Positions 39,823 to 50,329 of a stretch of DNA of 64,000 nucleotides are shown here, in pieces. The stretch lies in contig NZ_JAKWBL010000001.1 of the NCBI RefSeq assembly GCF_022513635.1, positions 806,001 to 870,000 on the forward strand. Direction: 5' to 3'. Both the position numbers and the translations under genes were made by a program. This DNA comes from Paraniabella ginsengisoli. GTDB lineage: Bacteria > Bacteroidota > Bacteroidia > Chitinophagales > Chitinophagaceae. Positions within the stretch are counted from its first letter, which is position 1; each line of letters begins with the position of its first letter. The notes beneath the pieces were generated by a model. It ran no database searches. It saw only the letters and a list, made by a program, of their open reading frames with translations, and had not been told where the DNA came from.

Positions 39823-40500
39823 ATGATCAAAAACTTTAAAACAACATTATTTGCCACTGCATTCGCTGGCTTAACATTAGCAGGGTGCGAGTCAGCTACC
39901 AGAACACAAAAAGGTGCAGCTATTGGCACGGGTGGAGGCGCTGCAATTGGAGCAGTTATTGGAAAGGCTGCCGGAAATACAGGGCTGGGTGCTATTATTG
40001 GTGCTGCTGTTGGTGGTACTGCCGGTGCAATCATTGGTAAAAAAATGGATAAACAGGCTGAAGAAATCAAGCAGGAAGTACCTGGTGCAAAAGTAGAACG
40101 TGTTGAAGAAGGTATTGTGGTAGAATTTAGCAGTGCTGTATTGTTTGGATTTGACCAGGCAAAACTTACAGCCGCGTCTCAATCTACTTTGGATGATTTG
40201 ATCACTATTCTGAATAAATATCCGGATACAGATGTAGAGATTCAGGGGCATACAGATAACACCGGTACAGAAAAATATAATCAGGCTTTATCAGAAAGAA
40301 GAGCTTCTGTTGTGTCAAATTATTTAGGAGATCATGGTATTGGTATACAAAGATTAAGTACGATTGGCTACGGTTTAAGAAATCCTAAGTATTCTAACGA
40401 AACAGCTGATGGGCGTGCACAAAACCGTCGTGTGGAATTTTTAATTACCGCGAACGATAAAATGAAAAATGATGCAGCGCAAGAGGCTGGCACAAAATAA
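39823..40500 (+). CDS. OmpA-family lipoprotein with glycine-zipper region
   Basis: The lipoprotein signal MIKNFKTTLFATAFAGLTLAGC gives a lipidated Cys. A glycine-zipper segment (GAAIGTGGGAAIGAVIGKAA, AIIGAAVGGTAGAIIGKK) follows at about residues 30-75. The OmpA peptidoglycan-binding domain comes last: FGFDQAKLTAASQSTLDDL, VEIQGHTDNTGTEKYNQALS, ERRASVVSNYLGD and DGRAQNRRVEFLI, with the TDNTG and NRRVE residues that hold diaminopimelate. 225 residues, intact. It would tether the outer membrane to the cell wall. Confidence 0.93.
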   Translation: MIKNFKTTLFATAFAGLTLAGCESATRTQKGAAIGTGGGAAIGAVIGKAAGNTGLGAIIGAAVGGTAGAIIGKKMDKQAEEIKQEVPGAKVERVEEGIVVEFSSAVLFGFDQAKLTAASQSTLDDLITILNKYPDTDVEIQGHTDNTGTEKYNQALSERRASVVSNYLGDHGIGIQRLSTIGYGLRNPKYSNETADGRAQNRRVEFLITANDKMKNDAAQEAGTK

Positions 40501-40663
40501 TTTTACTTTTTTTAAAGTAATTGAACCTTGTATCCGTCTATTATGTTAATTCAATAAATTTTTTAAAATCTTATGAAATAGGCAACAGTTGCTATTCTTC
40601 TTCAAGTGAAGTAACTATATACCGAATTCCATTTGACCATTAAATCACTTAAAAAGTAAACAG

Positions 40664-41374
40664 ATGAAAGTAAAACAATTATTATTTGGAGGGTTATTAT
40701 TTGCTGCTTTTAGCACAGTAGCCATTCAATCGCAAGCACAAGTAGAAATAGGTGTTAGGGCTGGTCTTAACCTTAATAATGTATCTTATAAAGATGGAGG
40801 TGGCGATAAATGGGATACTAAAATAAACCCAGGCTTTCATGCGGGCGTAACATTTGATATTCCTGTAGCCGATGAATTTTATGTACAGCCAGGTGCTTTA
40901 TTCAGCGTTAAAGGGTTTAAAACAACCAGAAGCACTGATTTTTTAGATTATGAAGGTGAAACAAGGTGGAATGCTTCTTATATTGAAGTTCCTATTAACT
41001 TCTTATACAAGCCAGAATTAGGTTCTGGAAAACTATTGCTAGGTGCCGGTCCGTATGTAGCTTATGGTATAGGCGGTAAAGCAAAATTTGATGATAATAT
41101 TTCATGGGAAGGCGGTGGAGCTTCCAATAGCGACGAGGTTAAATTGCAGTTTGTAAATGATTACAATGATGGGGACGATGATAAATATTCTTATGCAAAA
41201 CCATTTGATGCGGGTGCTAATCTTTTAGTTGGGTATGAGTTCAGTAACAAATTTTCTGCACAGCTAAACGCTCAATTGGGATTAGCTAACATAGAGCCTA
41301 AAGATGACGGCGAAAAACCAGATGCCAAATTTAGAAATGTAGGCTTTGGAGTTTCTTTAGGTTACAAATTCTAA
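40664..41374 (+). CDS. outer-membrane beta-barrel protein, PorT-like
   Basis: This is an intact 236-residue protein with the leader LLFGGLLFAAFSTVAIQSQA, followed by RAGLNLNNVSYKDGGGDKWD. Strand-turn repeats (YVQPGALFSVKGFKTTRS, LLLGAGPYVAYGIGGKAKFD, GANLLVGYEFSNKFSAQLNA) and a C-terminal aromatic end FGVSLGYKF fit the PorT / outer-membrane beta-barrel family. The role is unknown. A terminator follows at 41391, and the next unit is the methionine operon leader. Confidence 0.85.
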   Translation: MKVKQLLFGGLLFAAFSTVAIQSQAQVEIGVRAGLNLNNVSYKDGGGDKWDTKINPGFHAGVTFDIPVADEFYVQPGALFSVKGFKTTRSTDFLDYEGETRWNASYIEVPINFLYKPELGSGKLLLGAGPYVAYGIGGKAKFDDNISWEGGGASNSDEVKLQFVNDYNDGDDDKYSYAKPFDAGANLLVGYEFSNKFSAQLNAQLGLANIEPKDDGEKPDAKFRNVGFGVSLGYKF

Positions 41375-41390
41375 AATAATTTAGTATTTC

Positions 41391-41421
41391 AAAGCCTCGC
41401 AAATTTTTGCGGGGCTTTTTT
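41391..41421 (+). terminator. Rho-independent terminator
   Basis: AAAGCCTCGC (41391-41400) pairs with GCGGGGCTTT (41409-41418, one wobble) and is followed by more T. It insulates the beta-barrel gene from the methionine operon leader that starts right after it. Confidence 0.8.
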
Positions 41422-41438
41422 ATTTGAAATTACTGTTC

Positions 41439-41446
41439 TATATTTG
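41439..41446 (+). promoter_or_regulatory. candidate -7 element of the methionine operon promoter
   Basis: TATATTTG matches the Bacteroidota -7 consensus TAnnTTTG exactly and sits about 40 bp upstream of the SAM riboswitch and after the previous terminator. No TTG-type -33 element at the usual 19-21 bp spacing is evident, so only the -7 box is claimed. Confidence 0.5.
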
Positions 41447-41483
41447 CGCCTCATCTATCCACGGATTAGATCGCTCTTTAATA

Positions 41484-41596
41484 TACTTATCAAGAAAGGC
41501 AGAGGGTATGGCCCTGTGAAGCCTTGGCAACCTGTTTCTATAAAACGAAGCAAGGTGCCAACTCCAACCCCGATAATAATCGGGGAAAGATAAGCC
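41484..41596 (+). ncRNA. SAM-I (S-box) riboswitch
   Basis: Helix P1 is CTTATC (41486-41491) with GATAAG (41589-41594). Between them are the S-box core blocks AGAGGGTATGGCCCTGTGAA, GCCTTGGCAACC, AAGGTGCCAACTCC and the closing GGGGAAAGATAAG, in the canonical order, including an internal stem CCCCGAT/ATCGGGG. S-adenosylmethionine binding would favour the downstream terminator at 41632 and lower metY-metX-hom expression. The following Cys/Met leader ORF suggests a second layer of control. Confidence 0.93.
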
Positions 41597-41631
41597 GGTA
41601 GTTTCAGTATCAAAATATTATTTCAAATATG

Positions 41632-41663
41632 AAGCCCACCTGTTTATCTGGTGGGCTTTTTTG
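41632..41663 (+). terminator. intrinsic terminator of the SAM riboswitch
   Basis: AAGCCCACC (41632-41640) pairs perfectly with GGTGGGCTT (41650-41658), followed by a T tract. It lies 37 bp after P1, where an S-box expression platform is expected. I could not find a clear antiterminator pairing by eye. Confidence 0.85.
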
Positions 41664-41791
41664 TTGTCTTTTTTTGACGGTGTATAAACGGAGTTATTGA
41701 AATATATTTTGGAATAACAGAAAGTACGGATATTTTAGAGAAAATGTTACAGCAACAAACATATACTATCAAACTTAATATTGCGTCAGCA

Positions 41792-41830
41792 ATGTGTTGT
41801 TGTATGCGTTGTATGCCTTTCGGGGCATAA
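41792..41830 (+). CDS. putative Cys/Met-rich leader peptide of the methionine operon
   Basis: The ORF ATG TGT TGT TGT ATG CGT TGT ATG CCT TTC, then GGG GCA TAA, encodes MCCCMRCMPFGA. Four of its 12 residues are Cys and three are Met, counting the start. It lies between the riboswitch terminator and metY, whose product makes homocysteine. A hairpin, TATGCC (41812-41817) with GGCATA (41824-41829), overlaps the last Cys/Met codons and the stop, and a second small one (AGGCT/AGCCT, 41843-41856) follows. That is the arrangement of ribosome-stalling attenuation leaders: ribosomes would pause when charged Cys or Met tRNA is scarce and change the RNA fold. Translation is not shown; the composition and place are what support it. 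Confidence 0.65.
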   Translation: MCCCMRCMPFGA

Positions 41831-41844
41831 CATATTTTCTATAG

Positions 41845-43221
<1,377 letters not shown>

Positions 43222-43272
43222 AAATAAACCAAACTGTCTTTGTACCATTGTGCAAAGACAGTTTCTATAAAT

Positions 43273-44289
43273 ATGAATCAAGAGGTTTTTAGTTACACGC
43301 AACCATTTATTTTAGAGAGCGGATCGGTTTTAAATAATCTTCATCTGGCATATACTACATATGGAGCGTTGAATGCAGATAAGGACAATGTAGTTTGGAT
43401 ATTTCATGCTTTAACTGCTAATAGTTGCCCGCATGAGTGGTGGCCGGAAATGCTTGGGGAAGGAAGAATATTTGACCCTTCAAAACATTTTATTATTTGT
43501 GTAAATATGCCGGGCAGTTGTTATGGAAGCATTAATCCGTTAGATGTTAACCCGACAACAGGAAGTTCTTATTATCATGACTTTCCATTTTTCACTATCA
43601 GGGATATGGTACATGCTTACCGGCTTTTGCAGGCAGCATTAGGCATTAACAAAATAAAAATAGGAATAGGCGGCAGCACGGGCGGCCAACAGTTGATGGA
43701 ATGGGCGGTACAGGATCCGGATCTGTTTGAATATATTTTTCCGATCGCAACCAATGCCGTGCATTCGCCGTGGGGAAAGGCTTTTAATGCTACACAAAGG
43801 CAAGCAATTGAAGCAGATGCAACCTGGAAAAATAAAATGGTAGATGCGGGAAAGAAAGGTTTGGAAGTAGCAAGAAGTATTGCGTTGTTATCTTATAGAA
43901 CAGATCTGGCTTATAATAAAACACAGTCGGAGGTAGATGACGATTTAATTGAAGGATTTAAAAGTGAAAGTTATCAGCGTTACCAGGGATCGAAATTATC
44001 GGCACGCTTTAATGCTTTTAGTTACTACGCTTTGACCAAAAGTATGGATTCGCACAACTTGGGAAGAGGGCGTGGCGGCGTGGTACAAGCGCTTAATAGT
44101 ATTAAGGCAAAAACATTGGCGTTAAGTATGGAAGGCGATATTTTGTTTCCACCATACGAACAGGAATTTATAGCAAGTAATATTCCTAATGCACATGTAA
44201 AACTTATTTTGTCTGACTACGGACATGATGGTTTTTTACTGGAGTTTAAACAATTGACAGAAACGATTGGGGAGTTTTTAGGAAGATGA
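43273..44289 (+). CDS. metX: homoserine O-acetyltransferase
   Basis: This alpha/beta-hydrolase-fold enzyme acetylates homoserine with acetyl-CoA, making the MetY substrate. I use ATG 43273 (MNQEVFSYTQPFILESG) rather than the upstream TTG. The nucleophile elbow KIGIGGSTGGQQLMEWAVQD, the Asp region LSMEGDILFPPYEQE and the His in SDYGHDGFLLEF complete the triad, and NPTTGSSYYHDFPFFTIRDM is family-typical. About 338 residues, intact. It sits between metY and hom. A fold-back repeat follows directly after its stop. Confidence 0.95.
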   Translation: MNQEVFSYTQPFILESGSVLNNLHLAYTTYGALNADKDNVVWIFHALTANSCPHEWWPEMLGEGRIFDPSKHFIICVNMPGSCYGSINPLDVNPTTGSSYYHDFPFFTIRDMVHAYRLLQAALGINKIKIGIGGSTGGQQLMEWAVQDPDLFEYIFPIATNAVHSPWGKAFNATQRQAIEADATWKNKMVDAGKKGLEVARSIALLSYRTDLAYNKTQSEVDDDLIEGFKSESYQRYQGSKLSARFNAFSYYALTKSMDSHNLGRGRGGVVQALNSIKAKTLALSMEGDILFPPYEQEFIASNIPNAHVKLILSDYGHDGFLLEFKQLTETIGEFLGR

Positions 44290-44394
44290 CAGATGACGGT
44301 TGATGGTTGACGGGTTGACTCGGTCTGACGGTCTCCGTCTGACCGATTGGTAGCGAAGAAGTAAAAAGCATGTTGTTTTTGCTGTCATCTGTCA
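44287..44394. repeat. fold-back element between metX and hom
   Basis: TGACAGATGAC (44287-44297) is the exact complement of GTCATCTGTCA (44384-44394). Inside is a second hairpin, CGGTCTGACGG (44321-44331) with CCGTCTGACCG (44335-44345) and a TCT loop. There is no clear T tract, so it may be an RNA stabiliser or processing site rather than a terminator within the operon. Confidence 0.55.
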
Positions 44395-44518
44395 ACTATT
44401 ATCTGTGAACTAAAAAGATCATTCATGTACCACAGCACAAGCGAGCGTGGCAAGACAGTTGAGCTATATTCAAAAGCCGGGACAATAAAAAAAGTGATAA
44501 TAAAAATTAGAAATATAA

Positions 44519-45788
44519 ATGAGCAAGCATAGGCAATTAGTAATAGGAATGTTTGGATTTGGGGTAGTGGGAGAAGGTTTGTATAAAGTATTAAAACAAA
44601 CACCGTCTTTAAGTGCTACAATCAAAAAAGTATGTATCAAAAATCCGCAGAAAAAAGGAACGCACCGGCGGAGTTATTTACAACTGACAGGGATGAATTG
44701 CTGGAGGATAAAGATATCAACGTGATCGTTGAAGTGATTGATGATGCCAATGCAGCTTTTGAGATTGTGAAAACGGCGCTGAACAATAAAAAAGAAGTGG
44801 TAAGCTCTAGCAAGAAAATGGTGGCGGAACATTTGCAAGAGTTGCTGGATATGCAACAAAAAACCGGAAGGTCTTTTTGTATGAATCGTCGGCGTGTGCA
44901 TCTATTCCGGCAATCAGAAATCTGGAAGAATATTATGACAATGATTTGTTGCATAGCATCAGGGCGATTGTAAATGGAAGTACGAATTTTATTCTTACCA
45001 AAATGTTTGACGAAAATCTCGGCTTTAAAGAAGCGTTATTATTAGCGCAGCAATTGGGTTTTGCTGAAAGCAATCCAACATTGGATGTGGAAGGTTTTGA
45101 TGCATTGAACAAATGGACCATATTTTTATGCCATGCCTACGGAATTGTAACCACGCCCGACCAGATTTTATTTACCGGAATTCAAAACATACATAAATCG
45201 GATGCTTTGGTAGCAAAAGCCCGCGGCCAGCAGATACGCCTTGTGGCGCAAGCTAAAAAGTTGGTAGATGGTGGCGTTGCGGCTTTTGTATTGCCACAGT
45301 TTGTACTTGCGGATAATCCTTTGTCATTTGTCAAAAATGAATATAACGGCGTTGTTATTGAAAGTGGTTTTGCTGATCAGCAGTTTTTTTATGGTAAAGG
45401 CGCTGGGAGTTTTCCAACGGCATCAGCAGTGTTAAGTGATCTTTCGGCATTGCGTTATGGATATAAATACGAATATAAAAAGTTGTACCATCACGAGCCT
45501 AACCAACTAAATGATGATATTTATTTACGTGTATATGTGAGTTTCACAGACGTTAAAAATATCCCCACAGAGGATTTTGAATGGATAGAACAATGGCATG
45601 CGCAGGAAGACAGGAAATATCTTTCAGGAGTTATTGCCTTGAAGAAGCTGAAAACAACTATTTGGTGGAAGGAAAATGGAACTTCATTGATTCTGGAGCC
45701 TGATCCCATCATCGAAAATATAGAAGTAAGAAAGTTGAAGAAAAAAGCTTGGAATTGGCTGGATTATTGTAGGATTAATCTTATATAA
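44519..45788 (+). CDS. hom: homoserine dehydrogenase (frameshifted)
   Basis: It reduces aspartate semialdehyde to homoserine, which supplies metX. The N-terminal nucleotide-binding loop is VIGMFGFGVVGEGLYKVLKQ. The catalytic region has SIRAIVNGSTNFILTKMFDE, AQQLGFAESNPTLDVEGFDA and FFYGKGAGSFPTASAVLSDL. Two bases are missing, in the A run 44651-44656 and the T run 44874-44878; corrected strings read NPQKKRNAPAELFTTDRDEL and RSFLYESSACASIPAIRNLE. The restored length is about 423 residues. No aspartokinase domain is fused. A terminator at 45806 closes the methionine operon. Confidence 0.92.
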
Positions 45789-45805
45789 GATATATAAATG
45801 GTTTC

Positions 45806-45839
45806 GTGAAAGTCGCGCTTCGGTGCGGCTTTCACTTTA
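45806..45839 (+). terminator. Rho-independent terminator after hom
   Basis: GTGAAAGTCGC (45806-45816) pairs with GCGGCTTTCAC (45825-45835, one wobble) and is followed by TTTAT. It ends the metY-metX-hom unit. Confidence 0.7.
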
Positions 45840-45967
45840 TCCGGGTGTTTGTAAAATCAAAAATGCAGCTATTTAACGGGTGAAATAAATGTATCACTTA
45901 ACTGCTCAATCGTTTGTGCAACAATCTGTATTCAAAATATACCACTTCCTATTATTTTTGCATGCGT

Positions 45968-47199
45968 ATGAACGTACCCGAAATATCATTCAATAATACA
46001 GAATTTGCTTTCCAGCATAAATCGGACAAGGAACTTAAAAGCGCTAAAACATTGTTTAGCCTGATGGGAAATCCTTTGTTGGTTAAAATAGGCACGAGAG
46101 TAACACCTTGGGCTATAAAGGCTAAGCTGCCAGTAAAGCGATTGATAAGAAATACGATTTTTAAACAATTTGCAGGTGGCGAAACTTTGGAGCAAACAGC
46201 CGATGTGGCAAGAGTTTTAGGAAAATATAAGGTAGATGTAATATTGGATTATGGTGTAGAAGGAGGTGAAGGCGGTGATGCAGCATATGATCAGGCCGCT
46301 TCAGAATTTATAAAAGTGATCGACTACGCTGCAACGCAACCCAATATTCCGTTTATGAGCGTAAAGGTAACGGGACTGACAAGGTTTTCGTTACTTGAGA
46401 AGCTGGATCAGATAATGCACAAAAGGCAGGGATCTTTAATAAAAAATACCTGGGTGCTTTAGATGAGCTTACACCCAAAGAAAGAGAAGAATGGCATAAA
46501 GTAAGACTCAGGATGATGCGCGTGTGCGAGAAGGCTGCGGAAAAAAATATCGGCATGCTCGTAGATGCGGAGGAAACATGGATACAGGATCCTGTCGATG
46601 CTTTGGTAATGTTGATGATGGATTCTTTTAATAAAGAAAATCCTATTATTTATAATACGATTCAGCATTACAGGCATGATCGGCTTATGTTTTTAAAAGA
46701 CTGTATTGATGCTGCGAAAGAGCGGAATTTTATATTAGGAGTCAAATTGGTTAGAGGCGCTTATATGGAGAAAGAAAGAAAACGTGCTGAAGAAGAAGGT
46801 TATGCGTCTCCCATTCAACCCGATAAAATTAGTAGCGACCGCGATTTTGACGCGGGAGTAGCTTTGTGCATCACCAATTTAGATCGTGTCGGGTTATTAG
46901 TAGCATCGCATAATGAACATAGCAATATGCTGGCAGTAGAAAAATTGCAGCAAAATAATATTCCATTCAATCATCCTCATGTCAACTTTAGCCAGTTATA
47001 TGGCATGAGCGATAATATTACTTTTAACCTGGCAAAGGCGGGTTGCAATGTGAGTAAATACCTGCCTTTCGGGCCTATTGAGGATGTAATTCCTTATCTG
47101 ATGCGCCGTGCACAAGAAAATACTTCTGTAAAAGGCCAGACAGGTAGAGAATTAGGATTAATCGAAAAGGAGCTTAAGCGAAGGCGGGTGGCGGGTTGA
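45968..47199 (+). CDS. putA: proline dehydrogenase (frameshifted)
   Basis: This flavin enzyme oxidises proline to pyrroline-5-carboxylate. The family blocks are MSVKVTGLTRFSLLEKLDQI, NIGMLVDAEETWIQDPVDAL, FILGVKLVRGAYMEKERKRA, SHNEHSNMLAVEKLQ, and the substrate/FAD end YLPFGPIEDVIPYLMRRAQE. It lacks an aldehyde dehydrogenase domain, so it is a monofunctional enzyme. ATG 45968 is preferred, with ATG 45962 possible; a -7-like TATTTTTG (45953-45960) just upstream suggests a nearly leaderless transcript. One base is missing from the A run 46421-46424; corrected, it reads MHKKAGIFNKKYLGALDELT. About 410 residues restored. Confidence 0.92.
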
Positions 47200-47266
47200 A
47201 GAGTTTACAAGTTAACAAGTACGGTTCTCAAATAATGGCGTTATTTTTTTGAACCAGGCTGAAGAA

Positions 47267-47300
47267 TATATGGCAGCGATATTGCGTCGCACTCTTGTAC
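47267..47300. repeat. dispersed intergenic repeat (TTGCGTCGCAC family), copy C
   Basis: ATGGCAGCGATATTGCGTCG followed by CACTCTTGTACT is the third copy of the repeat at 11112 and 17098. The flank after it (TGATTCAACAGTGCACGACT) partly echoes the flank of copy B. It lies in a non-coding gap between two genes whose 3' ends face each other. Confidence 0.7.
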
Positions 47301-47393
47301 TCCACAATATGATTCAACAGTGCACGACTTACGATGTCTGACGCAAGACTCATGATAATTTCGTACATCCTCTACTTCTGACATCTTACATGT

Positions 47394-47825
47394 TTAAACC
47401 CGCATGTGATCGGGTTTCCAGTTAACGATGCTTTCTTTAATAGCTTGTGGAGATAAATTTTCCTTTGCTGCCCTTATTGCTAAAGGTACCAATTCTTCAT
47501 CGGAAGCAAAACGAAGCGCTGCAATTTGTTCAAAAGAAAGTTTCTCTTCCAAAGGCTCAAAGTCCTTTCCTGTAAGCATGGAGTATTTATGTCTCATTTC
47601 AAGCCTTACCAATCTATTTTGTAAAGTAAGCGCATAATGTTGGCGCATCATGAAAGCCAGCCATATAATAACTATTAAGAGAACGGTTATAAAAAACCAG
47701 ATGGTTCCTTCATCTTTAGCAGCTTTATATCCTGCGATAAATGTTAGAACGGCTGTTAATGGATAAAATACAAAATGATGCGGTGCATAATATCTTACAT
47801 GATTTTTGTTGTTCTGAACTTGCAT
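47394..47825 (-). CDS. DUF6526-like membrane protein
   Basis: This 143-residue protein begins MQVQNNKNHVRYYAPHHFVF, then has two close hydrophobic segments (YPLTAVLTFIAGYKAA and IWFFITVLLIVIIWLAFMM). A soluble tail follows (RLVRLEMRHKYSMLTGKDFE, FEQIAALRFASDEELVPLAI). The YYAPHHFVFYP start and this layout match the small Bacteroidota membrane family I know as DUF6526. The function is unknown. It stands alone between repeat-rich gaps. Confidence 0.65.
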   Translation of the reverse strand: MQVQNNKNHVRYYAPHHFVFYPLTAVLTFIAGYKAAKDEGTIWFFITVLLIVIIWLAFMMRQHYALTLQNRLVRLEMRHKYSMLTGKDFEPLEEKLSFEQIAALRFASDEELVPLAIRAAKENLSPQAIKESIVNWKPDHMRV

Positions 47826-48051
47826 CTTTAAAATTTCTTTTTTGAATAATCAATTGCGCTGCAACTATTGTGTGATTTTTAGTGGTTTATACCAATGCCG
47901 CTAACGCGGGATAAAGATAATACCTGTCATTTTAATAAAAAGTTAACCAGTAAATGATAAAGCAAGTTTCCGGCCAGTATTAGTAACTGACAGGTTTCTC
48001 ACATTTGTTGCAGGCATTTATTTATGCAACGATTATTATCTATCTTGCATT

Positions 48052-48846
48052 ATGCAACAATATTTAGACCTCCTTCAACATATTTTAGACAACGGCACAC
48101 AAAAAACAGATCGTACCGGCACCGGCACCATCAGCACTTTCGGTTATCAGCTACGTTTCGATCTGCAAAAGGGATTTCCCCTGGTTACAACTAAGAAAGT
48201 GCATGTCAAAAGTATTATTCATGAGTTGCTTTGGTTTTTAAAAGGGGAGACCAATATTTCCTATCTCAAAGAAAATGGTGTGAGTATCTGGAACGAGTGG
48301 GCAGATGAAGATGGGGAATTAGGGCCTGTTTACGGAAAGCAATGGCGCAGCTGGGAAGGTAAAGATGGTAAAGTGATCGATCAGATCAGTGATTTGATTA
48401 ATCAAATAAAAAAGACACCCGATAGCCGCCGCCTTATTGTTAGTGCATGGAATGTGGGTGAATTGCCTGAAATGGCTTTAATGCCTTGCCATACTTTATT
48501 TCAGTTTTATGTAGCTGATGGTAAACTAAGTTGCCAGTTATATCAGCGTAGCGCTGATGTATTTTTAGGAGTACCTTTCAACATTGCATCTTATGCGTTA
48601 CTTACGTTGATGGTGGCCCAGGTTTGTGATTTACAACCGGGTGATTTTGTACATACTTTTGGTGACGTACATATTTACAATAATCATTTGGAGCAAGTTA
48701 ATCTTCAATTGAGCCGCGAACCGCTTCCATTGCCGGTAATGAAAATCAATCCTGAAATAAAAGATATTTTTAGTTTTAAGTATGACGATTTTAAACTTGA
48801 AAATTATCAAAGTCACCCGTCGATTAAAGCACCGGTAGCGGTTTAA
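48052..48846 (+). CDS. thyA: thymidylate synthase
   Basis: It methylates dUMP to dTMP using methylene-tetrahydrofolate. 264 residues, intact, the exact size of E. coli ThyA. Blocks include [58 protein letters not shown], the catalytic [20 protein letters not shown], and [20 protein letters not shown]. It is directly followed by folA with about 65 bp between, the usual pair, since ThyA oxidises folate that FolA reduces again. Confidence 0.97.
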   Translation: MQQYLDLLQHILDNGTQKTDRTGTGTISTFGYQLRFDLQKGFPLVTTKKVHVKSIIHELLWFLKGETNISYLKENGVSIWNEWADEDGELGPVYGKQWRSWEGKDGKVIDQISDLINQIKKTPDSRRLIVSAWNVGELPEMALMPCHTLFQFYVADGKLSCQLYQRSADVFLGVPFNIASYALLTLMVAQVCDLQPGDFVHTFGDVHIYNNHLEQVNLQLSREPLPLPVMKINPEIKDIFSFKYDDFKLENYQSHPSIKAPVAV

Positions 48847-48911
48847 GAAATTAGTACTTAGAGTTTAGTATTTAGAACTTTAAATTTAACATTCAATATT
48901 TTACATTTCCT

Positions 48912-49403
48912 ATGATTATATCTTTAGTAGTTGCGGCCTCGAATAATAACATTATTGGTAAAGACAACGGGCTTGTCTGGAATTTACCGGAAGACATGAA
49001 GCATTTTAAAAATGTAACCTGGGGTATGCCTGTTGTGATGGGGCGCAAAACATTTGAGAGTTTCAAGCGGCCTTTGCAGGGTAGAAAAAATATTGTATTG
49101 AGTAGCCAAAAGGGATTAAAAATTGATGGTGCAATTGTATTAAACAGCACTAAAGATGTAGAGTTTATGGTTAAAGAAGCTGATGTAAAAGAGTTAATGG
49201 TAATAGGCGGCGGCGAGATTTATAAAATGTATTTTCCAAAAGCCAAAAGAATTTATCTGACCCGTGTGGATACTGTAATTGAAGGTGATACTGCCTTTCC
49301 GGTGATTGAAGAAAAAGAATGGAAACTGATAAGTAGCATCACAAACAATGCTGACGAGAAGCATGCTTTTAATTATACGTATGAATTGTGGGAAAGAAAA
49401 TGA
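48912..49403 (+). CDS. folA: dihydrofolate reductase
   Basis: It reduces dihydrofolate to tetrahydrofolate with NADPH. The N-terminal MIISLVVAASNNNIIGKDNG, the VWNLPEDMKHFKNVT substrate loop and PVVMGRKTFESFKRPLQGRK are diagnostic, and MVIGGGEIYKMYFPKAKRIY is the second nucleotide site. 163 residues, intact. It pairs with thyA upstream. No trimethoprim-resistance-type divergence is obvious by eye. Confidence 0.96.
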   Translation: MIISLVVAASNNNIIGKDNGLVWNLPEDMKHFKNVTWGMPVVMGRKTFESFKRPLQGRKNIVLSSQKGLKIDGAIVLNSTKDVEFMVKEADVKELMVIGGGEIYKMYFPKAKRIYLTRVDTVIEGDTAFPVIEEKEWKLISSITNNADEKHAFNYTYELWERK

Positions 49404-49475
49404 GAAAAGAGAGGCCGGCTGCTGGTTACAAGTTGCCGGTTGTATGTCTCCTGAAACTTGAAACCTGAAACCGAT

Positions 49476-50276
49476 ATGTCTTACTCTCCATTACAAGCCG
49501 CCGCTAAGTATTTTAAATACTATGTTCATGCAGCCAACAGCAAAGGCCACGGTATGCATTCGCCTTTTGTATATGAGTTCATAACAAAAGTGATGAACGA
49601 TTTTACTAAATATGATGATTACGCCAAGGTAGAAACATTGCGTAAGGAATTATTGAATGATACAACGGAATTAACCATAGAAGATATGGGTGCTGGATCG
49701 GCCGTGACAGCTTCTGACAAAAGAACTGTGGCCTCAATTGCCAAAAATGCCGCAAAGCCTAAAAAATTTGGGCAGTTATTGTATAGAATGATAAAGTTTT
49801 ATCAGCCTCAAACCGTGCTGGAATTAGGAACATCGCTGGGCGTAACCACAAGTTATCTGGCACTTGCAAACCCTTCTGCAAAAATTATTACTATGGAAGG
49901 TGCGCCGGCTATAATTAATAAAGCGTCAGACAATTTCAAGAAATTAGACCTGCAAAATATTGAAATAGTAAGTGGCAATTTTGATAACACATTATCAGAA
50001 GTCTTACAAAATAATTCAAAAATTGATTTTGCTTTTATTGATGGCAATCATCGCCAGGAGCCTACCGAAAGATATTTTGAACAATTACTGCCACATATAC
50101 ATAACGAAACATTGTTAATTTTTGACGACATTCATTGGAGCAAAGAAATGGAAACTGCCTGGAAAAATATTCTAAGTCACGAAGCTGTTTCCTGCGATAT
50201 CGATTTATTTTATATCGGAATCGTAAGTTTCAGAAAAGAGTTTAAAGAAAAACAAAGTTTTAGCGTAAGGGTTTAA
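49476..50276 (+). CDS. class I SAM-dependent methyltransferase
   Basis: ATG 49476 (MSYSPLQAAAKYFKYYVHAA) gives about 266 residues. Motif I of a Rossmann-fold methyltransferase is VLELGTSLGVTTSYLALANP, followed by the acidic AKIITMEGAPAIINKASDNF and the DxxD-like FAFIDGNHRQEPTERYFEQL, LIFDDIHWSKEMETAWKN. This order resembles the O-methyltransferase / Methyltransf_24 group. The N-terminal half is an extra helical domain found in Bacteroidota homologues. The substrate is unknown. It lies between folA and the transhydrogenase genes on the same strand. Confidence 0.8.
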   Translation: MSYSPLQAAAKYFKYYVHAANSKGHGMHSPFVYEFITKVMNDFTKYDDYAKVETLRKELLNDTTELTIEDMGAGSAVTASDKRTVASIAKNAAKPKKFGQLLYRMIKFYQPQTVLELGTSLGVTTSYLALANPSAKIITMEGAPAIINKASDNFKKLDLQNIEIVSGNFDNTLSEVLQNNSKIDFAFIDGNHRQEPTERYFEQLLPHIHNETLLIFDDIHWSKEMETAWKNILSHEAVSCDIDLFYIGIVSFRKEFKEKQSFSVRV

Positions 50277-50329
50277 TGGGTTTCAATATCTTTAGGATAT
50301 AATCTATCCTTTACGAAAAACCAACCCTT

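Noticed and set aside
39801..40251. Pro/Ala-rich ORFs on the minus strand opposite the OmpA gene
   Set aside because: They are the mirror of the glycine-zipper coding sequence and have no independent support.
48847..48911. TTAGTATTTAG-type words between thyA and folA as a regulatory element
   Set aside because: Similar low-complexity words occur in several gaps here (for example 51445-51520); no structure or consensus supports a specific function.
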